Assembly (NCBI GenBank): GCA_944321525.1
Contig: CALULQ010000034.1
Span: 1-40,141, forward strand
Origin: an uncultured Paraprevotella sp.
GTDB taxonomy: Bacteria > Bacteroidota > Bacteroidia > Bacteroidales > Bacteroidaceae
DNA: 40,141 nucleotides
Direction of reading: 5' to 3'
Shown: piece by piece, positions 26,420 to 34,483 of the stretch
Position numbering within the stretch: position 1 is the stretch's first letter
How the letters are laid out: each line of letters starts with the position of its first letter
The notes under the pieces: model-generated
Database searches by the model: none
Told to the model about the DNA's origin: nothing
What the model saw: the letters and a program-made list of their open reading frames with translations, nothing else
Program-made: the position numbers and the translations under genes

Positions 26420-26450
26420 TTGGCAGTTTGATATTAAATGCCTAACTTTG
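26420..26450 (+). promoter_or_regulatory. Promoter of the first gdhA gene (TTG-N20-TAACTTTG)
   Basis: TTG at 26420-26422, 20 bases, TAACTTTG at 26443-26450. The transcript would carry a leader of about 90 bases before the ATG at 26548, in which I see no clear riboswitch. Confidence 0.75.
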
Positions 26451-26547
26451 GCGACTGAAAACAAGGACGAGGTTTTTCCTCCGCCCGCATATCGCTTAAA
26501 TAAAGAAGAGACGCTAATAAATAATATTAATTAAAGATTCAAGCATT

Positions 26548-27882
<1,335 letters not shown>

Positions 27883-27906
27883 AACACTATCAGCCATAAC
27901 ACATCG

Positions 27907-27947
27907 GGCCGGGGGACAACGAATCCGTTTCCCCCGGCCTTTGTTTT
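27907..27947 (+). terminator. Terminator of the first gdhA
   Basis: GGCCGGGGGA (27907-27916) pairs perfectly with TCCCCCGGCC (27930-27939), followed by a T-rich tract (TTTGTTTT). Confidence 0.9.
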
Positions 27948-28021
27948 ACCTCCAAGCGCCCGTTGGAAAATTGGGATTTCTTCTTGTGTGGAACAGGCCG
28001 TTTCCGTGGCAGGAGGCAGGC
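27946..28021. repeat. 76-bp direct repeat, left copy
   Basis: Bases 27946-28021 are identical to 28870-28945, with the first differing base on each side immediately outside. The two copies are 924 bases apart and in the same orientation, framing the small-gene cassette. A short stem (TCCAA/TTGGA) lies inside. The reverse strand has yielded spurious open frames in both copies. Confidence 0.95.
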
Positions 28022-28093
28022 GTCCGCTCCGGCGGATTTTAGAACCGCCGGAACGGGGGTAAACTATAAGGTATCCTATATGATGGGGATAAG

Positions 28094-28198
28094 ATGACAT
28101 TGTATAGTCGCGATGACAGAATGTACATGGTGCCTGAAAGAGAGGTTTCGGATGGAATTAAATCCATACTCCCGATTCTACGAATGTTTATTCAATAG
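28094..28198 (+). CDS. Possible 34-residue open frame, unrecognised
   Basis: An ATG-to-TAG frame with ordinary codons, reading 'MTLYSRDDRMYMVPEREVSD' at its start. It lies in the AT-richer part between the repeats. There is no ribosome-binding site or conserved motif, so it may well be chance. Confidence 0.15.
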   Translation: MTLYSRDDRMYMVPEREVSDGIKSILPILRMFIQ

Positions 28199-28386
28199 AC
28201 GGGGAAAAACTTGATTCCCCATAAAAAGGAACTAATATAACAGGCGGCAAGAAAGTTTTTGTAAAAAAGGGAAATAAAAAACGCCAAGCGCAGAATCCGC
28301 ACGGTTTTTCATGCTTTCATCATCCGTTTTAACCTTGTTTAATGTTGTTGTTGCATGATTGCGTGTATGTATGATGATGTTTTTCG

Positions 28387-28394
28387 TATCTTTG
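28387..28394 (+). promoter_or_regulatory. Probable -7 box of the small-gene cassette
   Basis: TATCTTTG ends five bases before the ATG at 28400, implying transcription from or next to the start codon. No TTG at 19-21 bases upstream. Confidence 0.45.
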
Positions 28395-28399
28395 CCTAC

Positions 28400-28582
28400 A
28401 TGAGAAAGGAATTAGGGAAATGGCTGATGGACATAGCCAAGTATATGACGACTGCTATTTTGTTATCGTCAGTATTTAGTGGAATAGAAGAATGGGCTTG
28501 GTATGTTTATGCTTTAATTGTGGTGGCAGTGTTGGTGACCCTGTTCGTAGGATTGTCAATGGTTAAAGATAAGGAGGAATGA
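28400..28582 (+). CDS. Small membrane protein, DUF6722-like
   Basis: A 60-residue protein read from the ATG at 28400 (a further upstream start exists but is before the -7 box). It begins 'MRKELGKWLMDIAKYMTTAI' and has two membrane segments at about residues 15-25 and 29-52, ending in charged residues. I match it to DUF6722 small membrane proteins of Bacteroidetes from memory of the N-terminal pattern; the role is unknown. Codons are more AT-rich than those of neighbouring genes. It is overlapped by four bases at the possible upstream start of the next small gene. Confidence 0.6.
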   Translation: MRKELGKWLMDIAKYMTTAILLSSVFSGIEEWAWYVYALIVVAVLVTLFVGLSMVKDKEE

Positions 28583-28584
28583 AT

Positions 28585-28692
28585 ATGGGAGCAATAATAA
28601 CATCTGTGTTGGTAATCTTTATTGCCGTTGCAGGCTATGTGTATTTCAACTATCAAGACAAGAGAAGAGAAGTACACAAGGATAAAACTTAG
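28585..28692 (+). CDS. 35-residue single-pass membrane peptide, unrecognised
   Basis: A short frame starting 'MGAIITSVLVIFIAVAGYVY' with one transmembrane helix and a basic tail (KRREVHKDKT). A strong ribosome-binding sequence, AAGGAGG (28571-28577), stands seven bases before the ATG at 28585, unusual in Bacteroidetes where such sites are rarely used. A start two codons earlier (28579) overlaps the previous stop at ATGA. The pair looks translationally coupled. It falls below usual gene-finder length limits. Confidence 0.55.
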   Translation: MGAIITSVLVIFIAVAGYVYFNYQDKRREVHKDKT

Positions 28693-28724
28693 CAGGAAAC
28701 GATTTCTGAAATCCTTTTTGGCTG

Positions 28725-28798
28725 CAAATAAAACGCCCCGCGTTGCTTTCACAAGTGGCGCGGGGCGTTCATGTTTGCAAAAAGTTTATTTCCGTGCA
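28725..28798 (-). ncRNA. Candidate small RNA or leader transcript
   Basis: On the minus strand a -7 box (TAACTTTG, 28802-28809) is followed by about 70 bases that end in the 11-pair hairpin and TTTTATTT. Within it is only a 7-codon frame. The arrangement is that of a short, terminated transcript, but expression is not shown and there is no -33 element. Confidence 0.3.
28732..28769. terminator. Strong hairpin downstream of the small-gene pair
   Basis: AACGCCCCGCG and CGCGGGGCGTT form 11 perfect pairs. On the minus strand it is followed by TTTTATTT, so it terminates better in that direction, but it may also stop the + strand transcript. Confidence 0.7.
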
Positions 28799-28801
28799 CA
28801 G

Positions 28802-28809
28802 CAAAGTTA
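28802..28809 (-). promoter_or_regulatory. -7 box of the candidate small RNA
   Basis: TAACTTTG on the minus strand, matching TAnnTTTG. It has no gene within reach except the short terminated segment described above. Confidence 0.35.
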
Positions 28810-28869
28810 CCTTTACGGCTGGATATGAGAAAGGGGGTGTATCGGGAAATTCGGCGCACCCTCTCTGTC

Positions 28870-28945
28870 TTACCTCCAAGCGCCCGTTGGAAAATTGGGA
28901 TTTCTTCTTGTGTGGAACAGGCCGTTTCCGTGGCAGGAGGCAGGC
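28870..28945. repeat. 76-bp direct repeat, right copy
   Basis: Identical in all 76 bases to 27946-28021 and in the same orientation. Confidence 0.95.
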
Positions 28946-29065
28946 AACACACGGCTGAATGGAGCCATAAAGGAAGTCGGGAACTCACGCTTTTGCTTGC
29001 AAAAAATTCCCAATGGCCCATCCGGAATCAATGCCGTCCATCCGGCCGGCGAACCAAATGAACCT

Positions 29066-29112
29066 AAAAGAGCCAAGGTTTGGCCATGGACGGACCAAAC
29101 CTTGACTCTTTT
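29066..29112 (-). terminator. Terminator of the 29162-30097 lipoprotein gene
   Basis: A stem of about 17 pairs with one bulge (AAAAGAG-CCAAGGTTTGG against CCAAACCTTG-A-CTCTTTT) ends in a T run on either strand, 50 bases after the stop. Confidence 0.85.
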
Positions 29113-29161
29113 CGAATTGCTCTTCCGGCGATCGCGATTCGGGGCGCGGCGCCTCTGGGCG

Positions 29162-30097
29162 TCAGCGCCGCGGAACGAACGTCCTCACGTATTCCACCCC
29201 GCCGTCGGCCACCTTGGCGGCAGACAGCACCAAATCCACGGCTGAAGCCGACAGTTCCCAATACAGGTCGACCTCGCCGGCCGCCAAGCGTTCGCCCACG
29301 GCCTCACGCTCGTCGCCCTTGAGCGACGACAGGTCGACAAACGTCGTGTCGGAGGGCGAGTCCACGTCCACATAGTAGCCACGCCCCGAGGTGTAGCCCA
29401 GCTTCTTTGCGCTCAGCCACGCCTGTTGCAACTTGAACACATAGCCATCCGGCTTCTGCACTTCGTAGGTGAAGAACTCCGTGATTTGGCTCAAGCCGGC
29501 ATCAGAGAACACGAAGGCGCGGTTGATGGTGTCGACGGGAGCACTTCCGGGCAGCGGGTCGAGGAACTGGCCTAGGCAGGTGTTCGCGTCCGACTGGAAC
29601 ACGCGCGGATAGAGCTGCAAGGTCCTGTCCATGCTGTCGCCCCACTTGGAACTGTAAACATCGCACGCCACCACGGTGTATGTGGCCGTGGACATCAGTT
29701 CTCCACCGGCGTTCCCGCTCGCGTCCGGCCCCACGAACACATATTGCGCCCTGAAGTCCAGCGCATGCTCTCCCGGCTCCTCGGCGGCAGTGAAACTGCA
29801 ATAGGCTTTTCCGTCCCTGACATCCGTCGCCATACCCCACAAATTCTCTTCACCGTTCCGCCAGTAGTATTCCACGCTCCTCAGGTTCTCGCCTCCCGTG
29901 GGCAGCACGATGCTGGCCGTCATAGGCTGTCCCGGGCGCACGTCGTCGGTCTGTCCCAGTTCCACGTCCGCAATCGAAGCGGGCAACACGCCGTGAGGCG
30001 TCTGGTCTTCCTCACACGCTACACACATTAAAAAAACTCCACAAACAGCCATGCTGTTCTTCAACCATACATTCATTTTCTTCTTGCTTTTTATCAT
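29162..30097 (-). CDS. Lipoprotein of unknown function
   Basis: A 311-residue lipoprotein (lipobox CVAC, Cys28; an alternative start at 30076 gives Cys21). It begins with a beta domain about residues 35-145 ('VRPGQPMTASIVLPTGGENLRSVEYYWRNGEE', in part) resembling an immunoglobulin-like fold with a conserved 'DFRAQYVF' strand. The rest is a globular C-terminal domain with 'DRTLQLYPRVFQSDANTCLGQF' (in part) and 'YYVDVDSPSDTTFV'. I do not recognise the family. It lies downstream of the M13 peptidase gene on the same strand but is separated by 362 bases that include repeat copy C. Confidence 0.65.
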   Translation of the reverse strand: MIKSKKKMNVWLKNSMAVCGVFLMCVACEEDQTPHGVLPASIADVELGQTDDVRPGQPMTASIVLPTGGENLRSVEYYWRNGEENLWGMATDVRDGKAYCSFTAAEEPGEHALDFRAQYVFVGPDASGNAGGELMSTATYTVVACDVYSSKWGDSMDRTLQLYPRVFQSDANTCLGQFLDPLPGSAPVDTINRAFVFSDAGLSQITEFFTYEVQKPDGYVFKLQQAWLSAKKLGYTSGRGYYVDVDSPSDTTFVDLSSLKGDEREAVGERLAAGEVDLYWELSASAVDLVLSAAKVADGGVEYVRTFVPRR

Positions 30098-30158
30098 AAT
30101 TTATAGTATAACTAAAATGATTCGCGGTTATTCCCTCACGACGGCGGTACGCCGGCCT

Positions 30159-30283
30159 CATTTCCGCCCATCCCGCCGCGGAAGGCGGACAAGCGCCTTG
30201 CGGAGCGCGGAAGCGTGCTTTCCGCAAAGTACTCAAGTACTCTGCGGAGAGTACTCGAGTACTTGCCGCAGAGTACGCTGACG
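30159..30283. repeat. Dispersed intergenic repeat, copy C (with hairpin module)
   Basis: The core aligns with copy A from the AAGGCGG to CAGAGTACG portions; both edges have diverged. The palindrome at 30229-30262 has 14 of 15 pairs with the same GCGG loop. The alternative partner CCGCAGAGTAC is kept at 30266-30276. Confidence 0.8.
30229..30276. other. Two mutually exclusive hairpins in repeat copy C
   Basis: Hairpin 1 pairs 30229-30243 with 30248-30262 (one mismatch). Hairpin 2 pairs GTACTCTGCGG (30237-30247) with CCGCAGAGTAC (30266-30276). As in copy A they share one strand. Confidence 0.7.
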
Positions 30284-30404
30284 GCCTCTGCACGCCGTGG
30301 CGGTCCGTAGGGCAAAGTCGGACACGCCCTTGCCCCGTGCCGCCCAAGGCATGCCCGGCGGCGGGAAAGGGTCCGCCAGGCACGCACCGGCAGCATCGCG
30401 GCCG

Positions 30405-30412
30405 CAAAGATA
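30405..30412 (-). promoter_or_regulatory. Possible -7 box upstream of repeat C
   Basis: TATCTTTG on the minus strand. If used, transcripts of the downstream lipoprotein gene would start with repeat C in their leader. No TTG 19-21 bases upstream. Confidence 0.3.
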
Positions 30413-30459
30413 GCCGCAGGCTTCAGGGCATCAGAATTCCTTACTCGCAGAAGGAAGCG

Positions 30460-32448
30460 TCACCAGATATGCGTCCGCAGCTCAGGAGAAAGGTAGAGCA
30501 TGTCGCCCCATTGCACATCGAACAGCTCATACCATCGGTCGCAGTTCATCACCACTCCGTTCACCCTCTCCTTGGGAAGCGCGTGTATGTCCTCACGATT
30601 GCTCCACTCCGCTATTTCCGCCGTATATTTCGAGCGCCACACTTCCGCCCAGCCTTGGTAGAAGCGCCGCTCCTGTTTCTCCCGCTCTTCGCCATAGAAT
30701 CCTTCGCGCTCCAGCTTTTTCACATACGCCTGATGCGCCACTTCCACTCCGCCCAGATCGGCGATGTTCTCCCCCAGCGTGTTTTCCCCGTCGCAATACA
30801 CCCCGGGCAGTTCGTCGGGCATGATTTCCAGCAGGTTATAGCAGTTGACGAGCGACAGGCATTTCTCCGTGAAGGCCATTTTGTCCATCACGGTCCACCA
30901 GTTCCTGTAGTTGCCGTCCTTGTCGAAGTTCGCCCCAAGGTTGTCGAAGCCGTGAGTGATTTCGTGCCCTATCACGGCGAACGACGCATAAGCGTAGGCA
31001 TCCGAAATATCCTCACTGATGAAAGGCGGCAACATGAAAGCCGGATAAATGAGGATGGCGTTGCAATCCCGATAGTAGAAACAATTAGGAAGCAGCAGGC
31101 TCATGCCCGGCTCCGAAATGGACAAGTGGAAGCTCATCTGCTTGGAGTCTTGCCCCTGAAAAGCCTTCACCAGGGCGAAGCGCGATTCGCGCAGCTGCAT
31201 CACATCCTCCAGGAACGTCGCCCCGGACAGTTCGGGCAGGCCCTCCTCCAGCCATTCGTCGGGATAGCCCACATTGACTTTCATTACTTCGAGTTTCTCC
31301 ATGGCATTCTGTTTGGTGGTCTCGCTCATCCAATCCAAGTCGGCCAAGCGCTCCCCGAACGCCTCCTTCAGTTCCTCGCACGCGCCCTCGAAACGCTCTT
31401 TCAACTCGGGACTGACGTAACGGGGACCGAAGGCATGGGAAATCGGATAGCTCATGTAGTCGTTCATCGCTTCGCGCACGATGCTGTTCCATGAGCCGGC
31501 ATCTCCCTCTTCAGTGGCAAAGGTGGAAGAGGTGTACTTGTAGTCCTCCATGACCGAATATTCCATCAGCCGCTTCAGGTCTTCCACCGACCATCCTTCC
31601 ACCCACTGGACAATGTCTTTCATCTCGTCTGCCACCATGACATATTCGGGGTCGAGCCCAAGGGCCGACACCAGCGTCTGGGCCAGGCCCTCGCCCAGGC
31701 CACGGGTGGACGACGCCACCACCAAGGGCCTCAGCCCGTCCCTCAATTCGGGATGCTTGCGCAGGTTCTCCGCCGACAGGTCCATATCGCCTGCCATTTC
31801 CCGCAGCCGTCCTACCAGCCGGAGCGCATGGTCGGCTTTCCGGCGGGCCGACTCTGGCGACTCTCCCGCACGGGCATAAGCTTTGGACAGGAACTCCGTC
31901 TCGTCCCCCTCTCCTTCTCCCAACACAGACCCGTCCGGCAGGTCAAGGCCCAGATAAATCTTCCCGTTGTTGGGAAACGGCGTGAAACACAAAACATTGT
32001 CGTATCCCATTCCCAGGCTTTTGGCCAGCGCCAGCCAGCCTTCTTCCTTCGTGGTGAAATTGGCCAACTCGGCCAGCCTTTGCTCCACTATGACTTCGGC
32101 CGCCTCGGTGGATTGGTCCACCTGCTTCGCGTCCGCAGAGAATTTCTCAATAGTCGGGTCGTCCAAAGCCTTGAACCGCTGGGCTGCCACTTCGTCCATC
32201 TCGGTCCAGACCAGCCCTATCTCGCTTTCACCGCCCAAGTCCGCATTCTTATGCCACATGCCAATGCAGTACATATAAAAGTTATCGCCCGGACTGTAAT
32301 TCTCTGCGTCGATATGGGCATCAAAGTCCCAGTCCTTCCCGTCGACGGCCGAAGGCGGCAACGGTTCTCCCATTTCCGGTTCATCATCGTGGCAGGCCAC
32401 CAAGAAAAAGGCGGCCGCAGCGCAACACATCATGAAAAATCGTTTCAT
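30460..32448 (-). CDS. M13 family (neprilysin-like) metallopeptidase lipoprotein
   Basis: A 662-residue zinc endopeptidase, usual length for PepO-type M13 enzymes. The signal peptide ends in LVAC (Cys19), so the protein is a lipoprotein. The zinc site is HEITH (residues 495-499) and the third ligand Glu560 lies in 'ENIADLGG' (560-567). A family-typical 'NCFYYRDCNAILIYPAFMLPPFI' precedes it (in part: 'AILIYPAFMLPPFI'), and the C-terminus 'RVNGVVMNCDRWYELF' plus 'LSPELRTHIW' fits the substrate-binding Arg region. Bacterial members degrade peptides in the periplasm or at the surface. A -7 box lies about 110 bases upstream, and the AraC-hybrid gene is divergent. Confidence 0.92.
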   Translation of the reverse strand: MKRFFMMCCAAAAFFLVACHDDEPEMGEPLPPSAVDGKDWDFDAHIDAENYSPGDNFYMYCIGMWHKNADLGGESEIGLVWTEMDEVAAQRFKALDDPTIEKFSADAKQVDQSTEAAEVIVEQRLAELANFTTKEEGWLALAKSLGMGYDNVLCFTPFPNNGKIYLGLDLPDGSVLGEGEGDETEFLSKAYARAGESPESARRKADHALRLVGRLREMAGDMDLSAENLRKHPELRDGLRPLVVASSTRGLGEGLAQTLVSALGLDPEYVMVADEMKDIVQWVEGWSVEDLKRLMEYSVMEDYKYTSSTFATEEGDAGSWNSIVREAMNDYMSYPISHAFGPRYVSPELKERFEGACEELKEAFGERLADLDWMSETTKQNAMEKLEVMKVNVGYPDEWLEEGLPELSGATFLEDVMQLRESRFALVKAFQGQDSKQMSFHLSISEPGMSLLLPNCFYYRDCNAILIYPAFMLPPFISEDISDAYAYASFAVIGHEITHGFDNLGANFDKDGNYRNWWTVMDKMAFTEKCLSLVNCYNLLEIMPDELPGVYCDGENTLGENIADLGGVEVAHQAYVKKLEREGFYGEEREKQERRFYQGWAEVWRSKYTAEIAEWSNREDIHALPKERVNGVVMNCDRWYELFDVQWGDMLYLSPELRTHIW

Positions 32449-32554
32449 TCAGAAGCTTGTTTTATTTATTAATAATGTATACCTCCATCTCTGTTTGTCC
32501 TGTCATCAATGCCCATTCCAACGGCAAAGGATACCCATGCTTGGTTTTCCTGCG

Positions 32555-32562
32555 CAAAATTA
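32555..32562 (-). promoter_or_regulatory. Probable -7 box of the M13 peptidase gene
   Basis: TAATTTTG on the minus strand, about 107 bases before the start at 32448. It lies 22 bases from the first of the two direct repeats at 32584-32619. Confidence 0.4.
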
Positions 32563-32583
32563 GCCCCTTGCGAATAGGCAGAA

Positions 32584-32619
32584 ATGGCGTTTTTGGCCTT
32601 TCGTATGACGTTTTTGGCC
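32584..32619. promoter_or_regulatory. Paired 15-bp direct repeats, possible AraC-type operator
   Basis: ATGGCGTTTTTGGCC (32584-32598) and ATGACGTTTTTGGCC (32605-32619) differ at one base and are exactly 21 bases apart, two helical turns. A related CCGTTTTT lies near 32649. The site is between the divergent peptidase and TPR/AraC-hybrid genes, a natural location for a regulator's operator. Binding is not shown. Confidence 0.5.
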
Positions 32620-32697
32620 GACACTGCACAAAATGTCATGGCTGTTGCCGTTTTTCCCCGAAAAAGGCTTACATTTACGCTTGATTAGACAAAAGAG

Positions 32698-34470
32698 ATG
32701 AAAAACCTTCTACACTTAAAAAATGTCTTGTGGATATTCGTATTCCTTCTGGCCTCGCCCCCATGCCTTTCCCGGGAGGCCGGAGGGGGGTTGGACATCG
32801 ACTCCATAGACAAACTCTACGTGACCGACGCCGCCGAAGCGCTAAGGCAAATCGGTAAGTTGCGCGCGCAATGCGAAGCCACGGGCTGGAAAGCGTGCAG
32901 CAAAGCCCACCTGGAAGCCGTGGAATCGCAAATCCATCACAGGCTGGGCGACCATCGCAACTCGCAAAAGCACGCCTATGCCGCACTGGCCGCCCCCAAG
33001 GAGGAGGACAACACTTGGAGGCTGGTGGCCTATCAGACCTTGTGCGAATCCTTCCACTCCACCGGTAACTATGCACTGCTCGGGAAATACGCCATGAAGA
33101 TGAGCCAAGAAGCCGACCTGCCTGCCTTTTCCGCCTTGGCACGCATCTACGAGGCGCAAGCCATCGGGCGGACAGGAGCACCGGAAAACGCTATTTCACA
33201 AGTCGGTACGGCACTATACATAATGGAAAGCTCTAAGCCGAAAACACGGAATGAGAAGTTCAACGCCTTGTTGCTCTATTACCTCGCGCTCGAAACAAAA
33301 GCCCAAATCTGCCACGAGGCGGGACGATACAAGGAAGCTTATGACTATTCCATGCAACACCTTGAACGATTGAAACAGGAAGAGCGCAAGGGATACGACG
33401 ACATGGACTTGAACGGATTCAAAACGGAACGCCTCGTCGTTTACCTTAAGCTGGCCAACATCTGTCAGGACTCGGGAAAGGACGGCAGCCAGTGGTTCGA
33501 GAAGGGCATGCAGCTCTATCAAGAACTGGAACACTCGGAAAGGACTACATGCGAAGTGGCGGACTACTTGTTCTCCACCGGACAATACGAACGCTATGAG
33601 CGCATTATCATGCCGGCATTGGAGGAATTCTTGAAGAAGGCGCCCACCCAACCGGCCATGCACATGGTCTGGCAATGGACGAACATCTTGTCCGCCAGCG
33701 GAAGGCAGGACGAACTCGCACGATGGACCATGAAAGGAATGGAAATGGGGAAAAAACTGGTCGGACACACCGACAAATATGCAGGAACAGACTTCCTGAT
33801 GGCTTACGAAAGCGAACTGAAGGACAAGGAAATCGAAACGCAGCAGGCTGAGATAACGGCCAACCGGCTCAAGACAATAGCCATCACGGTGATAACCGTC
33901 CTTATCGCCGCTGGATTCGCCGTGACCCTGATTTCATGGAGACGGCAAAAGCACAACGTGAAGTTTCTGTATCGGCAAATAGAAGAAAACCGGCAAAAAG
34001 CACGACTGGCCGAAGAGCAGATGCTCCAGGCCAGCCATACGCCTCCAGCCTTGCACGAGGCCGAAGACAATGTGAATGAAGACAACAAAACGGACATGGA
34101 CCTGCTGACCACGCTGCACGACTTCCTCAAGGAAGAAGGACGTTTCCTCGACAGCGGGCTCACCATGGAACAGATTGCCCGGCAACTCTCCGTAAGACAG
34201 AAGAAACTGAACGCCACGCTGCAGGCCCTGAAAGGCACCACCCTTGTGGGCTACGTGCGGGACATGAGAATGGAATACGCCTGCGACCTGCTGAGGAACC
34301 ATCCCGAAATGAAGGTGGAAGCCGTGGCCATGCAATCCGGATACAACACGCCGCGGCAGTTCATGCGTGCGTTCAAGGAAAAGTATAACATCACGCCTTC
34401 CGAATACCGCCACGCTTCTCTCCGGGACAAGAAGCTCCACAATGCCACGCCTGCACCGGAGGAAGAATAA
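32698..34470 (+). CDS. Membrane-spanning TPR sensor with AraC DNA-binding domain
   Basis: A 590-residue hybrid regulator. An N-terminal signal/anchor segment (about residues 8-25) leads to an outside domain of about 360 residues made of TPR-like helical pairs ('YQTLCESFHSTGNYALLGKYA', 'QICHEAGRYKEAYDYSMQHL'), a transmembrane helix at about 394-414, a coiled-coil linker, and a cytoplasmic AraC domain at about 487-575 ('GYNTPRQFMRAFKEKYNITPSEYR'). The receiver and kinase parts seen in ordinary hybrid two-component systems are absent, so the protein must link an outside signal directly to DNA binding. It is divergent from the M13 peptidase gene and shares the intergenic repeat pair. Its target genes are not known. 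Confidence 0.85.
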   Translation: MKNLLHLKNVLWIFVFLLASPPCLSREAGGGLDIDSIDKLYVTDAAEALRQIGKLRAQCEATGWKACSKAHLEAVESQIHHRLGDHRNSQKHAYAALAAPKEEDNTWRLVAYQTLCESFHSTGNYALLGKYAMKMSQEADLPAFSALARIYEAQAIGRTGAPENAISQVGTALYIMESSKPKTRNEKFNALLLYYLALETKAQICHEAGRYKEAYDYSMQHLERLKQEERKGYDDMDLNGFKTERLVVYLKLANICQDSGKDGSQWFEKGMQLYQELEHSERTTCEVADYLFSTGQYERYERIIMPALEEFLKKAPTQPAMHMVWQWTNILSASGRQDELARWTMKGMEMGKKLVGHTDKYAGTDFLMAYESELKDKEIETQQAEITANRLKTIAITVITVLIAAGFAVTLISWRRQKHNVKFLYRQIEENRQKARLAEEQMLQASHTPPALHEAEDNVNEDNKTDMDLLTTLHDFLKEEGRFLDSGLTMEQIARQLSVRQKKLNATLQALKGTTLVGYVRDMRMEYACDLLRNHPEMKVEAVAMQSGYNTPRQFMRAFKEKYNITPSEYRHASLRDKKLHNATPAPEEE

Positions 34471-34483
34471 CAGCGGCGCACTT

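Larger units (their letters stand above)
27883..28399. other. Intergenic region downstream of gdhA
   Basis: The 517 bases hold the gdhA terminator, the left 76-bp repeat, an 8-pair hairpin (TCCGGCGG/CCGCCGGA, 28028-28052), a weak 34-codon frame at 28094 and, near the right end, the -7 box of the next gene. Base composition falls towards AT from about 28060. Confidence 0.6.
28693..29161. other. Intergenic region with hairpins and the right 76-bp repeat
   Basis: The 469 bases hold a hairpin at 28732-28769, a minus-strand -7 box at 28802-28809, the right repeat and a terminator at 29066-29112. I see no convincing protein gene. Confidence 0.6.
30098..30459. other. Intergenic region carrying repeat copy C
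   Basis: The interval holds repeat copy C at 30159-30283 and a possible -7 box at 30405-30412. AT-rich sequence immediately precedes the lipoprotein gene. I see no gene of its own. Confidence 0.6.

Noticed and set aside
26451..26547. A riboswitch in the leader of the first gdhA
   Set aside because: About 90 bases long without conserved stem structure or terminator; no known riboswitch motif was recognised.
27946..28945. A CRISPR array from the repeated 76-bp units
   Set aside because: Only two copies lie 924 bases apart; there are no regularly spaced short repeats or cas genes.
30012..30407. A 131-codon minus-strand frame over repeat copy C
   Set aside because: It is repeat-derived and overlaps the lipoprotein gene's start.
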